DNA of 64,000 bases from Methylobacterium brachiatum (GTDB lineage Bacteria > Pseudomonadota > Alphaproteobacteria > Rhizobiales > Beijerinckiaceae): NCBI RefSeq assembly GCF_020523825.1, contig NZ_JAJALK010000018.1, forward strand, positions 1 to 64,000. Reading direction: 5' to 3'. Shown here in pieces: positions 62,408 to 64,000 of this stretch (positions are counted from its first letter, which is position 1; each line of letters begins with the position of its first letter). The notes below the pieces were generated by a model, which worked only from the letters and a program-made list of their open reading frames with translations, did not search any database and had not been told where the DNA came from. The position numbers and the translations under genes are program-made.

Positions 62408-62977
62408 ATGGCGGGCAGCGTCAACAAGGTGATCCTGGTGGGCAATCTCGGGCGCGACCCGGAGATGCGCCGCCTCGGCTCGGGCGACCCGGTCTGCAAC
62501 CTGCGGCTGGCGACCTCCGAGTCCTGGAAGGACAAGGCGACCGGCGAGCGCAAGGAGAAGACCGAGTGGCACTCGGTCGTGATCTACAACGACAACCTCG
62601 CCCGGGTGGCCGAGCAGTATCTGCGCAAGGGCTCGAAGGTCTATATCGAGGGCCAGCTCCAGACCCGGAAGTGGACCGACAATTCCGGCGTCGAGAAGTA
62701 CACCACCGAGGTGGTGCTGCAGCGCTTCCGCGGCGAGATGACGATCCTCGACGGCCGCGGCGGTGGCGGCGGCGACTTCGCCGGCGAGGACGAGGGCGGC
62801 GGCCAGATCAGCCGCGGCGGCGACTCGGGCGGTGGCCGGGGCGGCGACCGCGGCGGTGATTTCGGCGGCGGCCGCGCCCAGGGCGGCGGCGGTGGCGGAC
62901 GTCCGGCCCCGGCCTCCGGCGGCGGCGGTGGCGGCGCCCGCGGCGGGTACGACCTGGACGACGATATCCCGTTCTAG
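62408..62977 (+). CDS. ssb: Single-stranded DNA-binding protein
   Basis: 189 residues. OB fold at 1-112 (VNKVILVGNLGRDPEMRRL, WHSVVIYNDNLARVAEQYLRKGSKVYIEGQLQTRKW). The linker (about 118-180) is almost wholly Gly with Asp, Arg and Ser, and the C-terminal tip DDDIPF binds partner proteins. Essential for replication, repair and recombination. The LexA box upstream suggests SOS induction. ATG at 62408 follows GAGGAGAGAGCG. Confidence 0.97.
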   Translation: MAGSVNKVILVGNLGRDPEMRRLGSGDPVCNLRLATSESWKDKATGERKEKTEWHSVVIYNDNLARVAEQYLRKGSKVYIEGQLQTRKWTDNSGVEKYTTEVVLQRFRGEMTILDGRGGGGGDFAGEDEGGGQISRGGDSGGGRGGDRGGDFGGGRAQGGGGGGRPAPASGGGGGGARGGYDLDDDIPF

Positions 62978-63040
62978 TCCCGCAGGGCCGCGTCCGCATT
63001 CCGGGGCGGCATAAGCATCGCGACCCGATGATGCGTGTTC

Positions 63041-63068
63041 AGGACCAAGGCCTCGGCCTTGGTCCTTT
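63041..63068 (+). terminator. Intrinsic terminator after ssb
   Basis: AGGACCAAGGC (63041-63051) and GCCTTGGTCCT (63056-63066) form an 11-bp perfect stem, followed by TT and a T-rich stretch (TTTCTGTTT). It lies 64 bp past the ssb stop. Confidence 0.85.
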
Positions 63069-63944
63069 CTGTTTCAGCGCTCTCCGGCGTGCGGCCGAGC
63101 GTTCGCCGCCGGCCGCGACCTGGGCGGCCGTTTGCTGGCCGAGTTCATCCGCGAGCGCGAGCAGATCGACGCGACCCTGCAGATATCGGGGGGCGCAACG
63201 CTCGAAGCCCAGCGAGGCTTCGAGCGCTGAACGCAGCCCCATCGTCCTTGCGAGCGCAACGAAGCAACCCAGGGACACGCCACGTCCGGAGATCGCGCGT
63301 CGCCCTGGATTGCTTCGCTGCGCGCGCAAGGACGGTGACGGCGTCATGGGCGCGATCTGCGCCGCTCAGGGCACCGGCCCGCCGGCCCATGACCGGCCCC
63401 CGCCATCACGGGAGATGCCGCGACAGCGCCACGCCGATCCGCTCGATGGGGATGCGCGGCTTGCTGGACCCGCAACGACCAGAGGCCGCCGCGCGCTCCG
63501 TGGAGGGCTCCTTCGAGGCCTGCTGCGCTCCCGCCTCAGGATGACGGGGATGGCCCGGAGCAGCGCCGGCCAGGATCAGGCAAGCGCCTGCTACACCGTG
63601 CAGCAACGCGGTCCGGCGCGATAGACAGCTCAACGACACCACCGAATATTGATAATTTTTGATTGACCTCCGCATGCGATATGGATTTACTGCACGTCGC
63701 ATTGTACATCCACCCTGGCGGATGTGGCTTTCCGGCGGCGACAAGACCCGGATCGCTGGAGCATTGATCAACGGCTGAGCCGTTCGATCACGAGACTGAC
63801 AACACCGGGACCAACCCGGGGGTCGGACGGGTCCTTGATCTCGGGAACGTGTCTGCGGCGCGCCCACCCTGCGGGGCGGCTCGCCTGCGCCAGATTTCGG
63901 AGCGTGACAGCGTCGATGTCTCGATCGAATCCGGGAGCCGGAAG
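63069..63944. other. Non-coding stretch with repeats, about 875 bp
   Basis: Several frames are open, but none shows a family or signal. It contains the third copy of the dispersed palindrome (63244-63337) and part of the other repeat type (63495-63545). From 63650 to 63720 the DNA is AT-rich (TTGATAATTTTTGATTGACC), perhaps a promoter or an acquired fragment. No tRNA or IS recognised. Confidence 0.5.
63244..63337. repeat. Dispersed palindromic repeat, copy 3
   Basis: TCCTTGCGAGCGCAACGAAG and CAACCCAGGGACACG read inward, and CGCCCTGGATTGCTTCGCTG with CGCGCGCAAGGACGG outward, so the halves are inverted copies (GCGAAGCAA against TTGCTTCGC type). The same pattern occurs at 40410-40500 and 42183-42282. 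Confidence 0.8.
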
Positions 63945-64000
63945 ATGTCAGATCCTTGTGCGATCGCCGATTACATCACCGAAGCCGAGCAACATATCCG
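63945..64000 (+). CDS. Start of an unidentified gene, cut by the window end
   Basis: ATG at 63945 with GGGAG and GGAAG upstream opens a frame (MSDPCAIADYITEAEQHI) that is still open at the end. Too short to identify. Confidence 0.35.
   Translation, partial: MSDPCAIADYITEAEQHI

Noticed and set aside
63028..63624. 198-codon plus-strand frame after ssb
   Set aside because: It runs through a terminator and two dispersed repeats, and shows no protein family.

Overview
The window is about 70 % GC and reads as chromosome of an alphaproteobacterium in the Hyphomicrobiales, most likely a Methylobacterium. The basis is gene order and protein character: bolA/J-protein/cobS/cobT/rpmB/DUF3108, suv3-like helicase/S4/fdxA/carD/rpoH, secB/tim44/mltA/smr, and rimP-nusA-ylxR-infB-rbfA-truB are all arrangements typical of this order. 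I cannot run a search, so the genus is an inference. No tRNA, rRNA or CRISPR array was seen.

Layout. 1-2346: the tail of an IS630-type transposase has broken a DUF2269 gene, followed by an SDR/DoxX fusion and a flagellar rod/hook protein. 2347-4941: an AT-richer island carrying a DarG-type macrodomain protein and a DarT-type DNA ADP-ribosyltransferase in overlapping order, behind two inverted repeats. 4942-8362 (minus): YjbQ, an ATP-dependent DNA ligase and its partner exonuclease, translationally coupled; the ligase linker contains a palindromic repeat read in frame. 8432-11193: methyltransferase, YoaK, ArfB, BolA. 11302-15591: J-domain protein, cobaltochelatase CobS, DUF29, CobT. 16009-18195: TonB-dependent siderophore-type receptor. 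18382-20314: L28, DUF3108 and DUF1330 proteins. 20325-23619: darcynin/TetR divergent pair and a GT2/acyltransferase-3 divergent pair (cell-surface sugar chemistry). 23741-30739: secreted protein, Suv3-like helicase, S4 protein, ferredoxin FdxA, CarD, RpoH. 30849-34101: MFS exporter, tautomerase, DUF4865, LysR. 34129-42172: SecB, Tim44-like, MltA, Smr, MutM, MltG, YicC, Gmk. 42286-44901: a PYP-like/bacteriophytochrome histidine kinase. 45011-46405: lipoamide dehydrogenase-like flavoprotein. 46885-54806 (minus): translation/transcription operon truB-rbfA-infB-ylxR-nusA-rimP with a promoter, leader ORF and attenuator-like hairpin. 55321-64000: secreted proteins, DUF2254, aldo-keto reductase, MsrQ, DUF4174, NADP-dependent oxidoreductase, SSB behind a LexA box, then a repeat-rich stretch.

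Most unusual items: the inverted-order DarG/DarT pair with extra C-terminal domains on both proteins; the phytochrome kinase whose N-terminal PYP-like domain lacks the chromophore cysteine while the bilin cysteine is kept; the rimP operon leader with a terminator inside a 24-codon ORF; a REP-like element translated inside the DNA ligase; and several long perfect inverted repeats at promoters and gene ends. Three copies of a dispersed palindromic repeat lie at 40.4, 42.2 and 63.3 kb.
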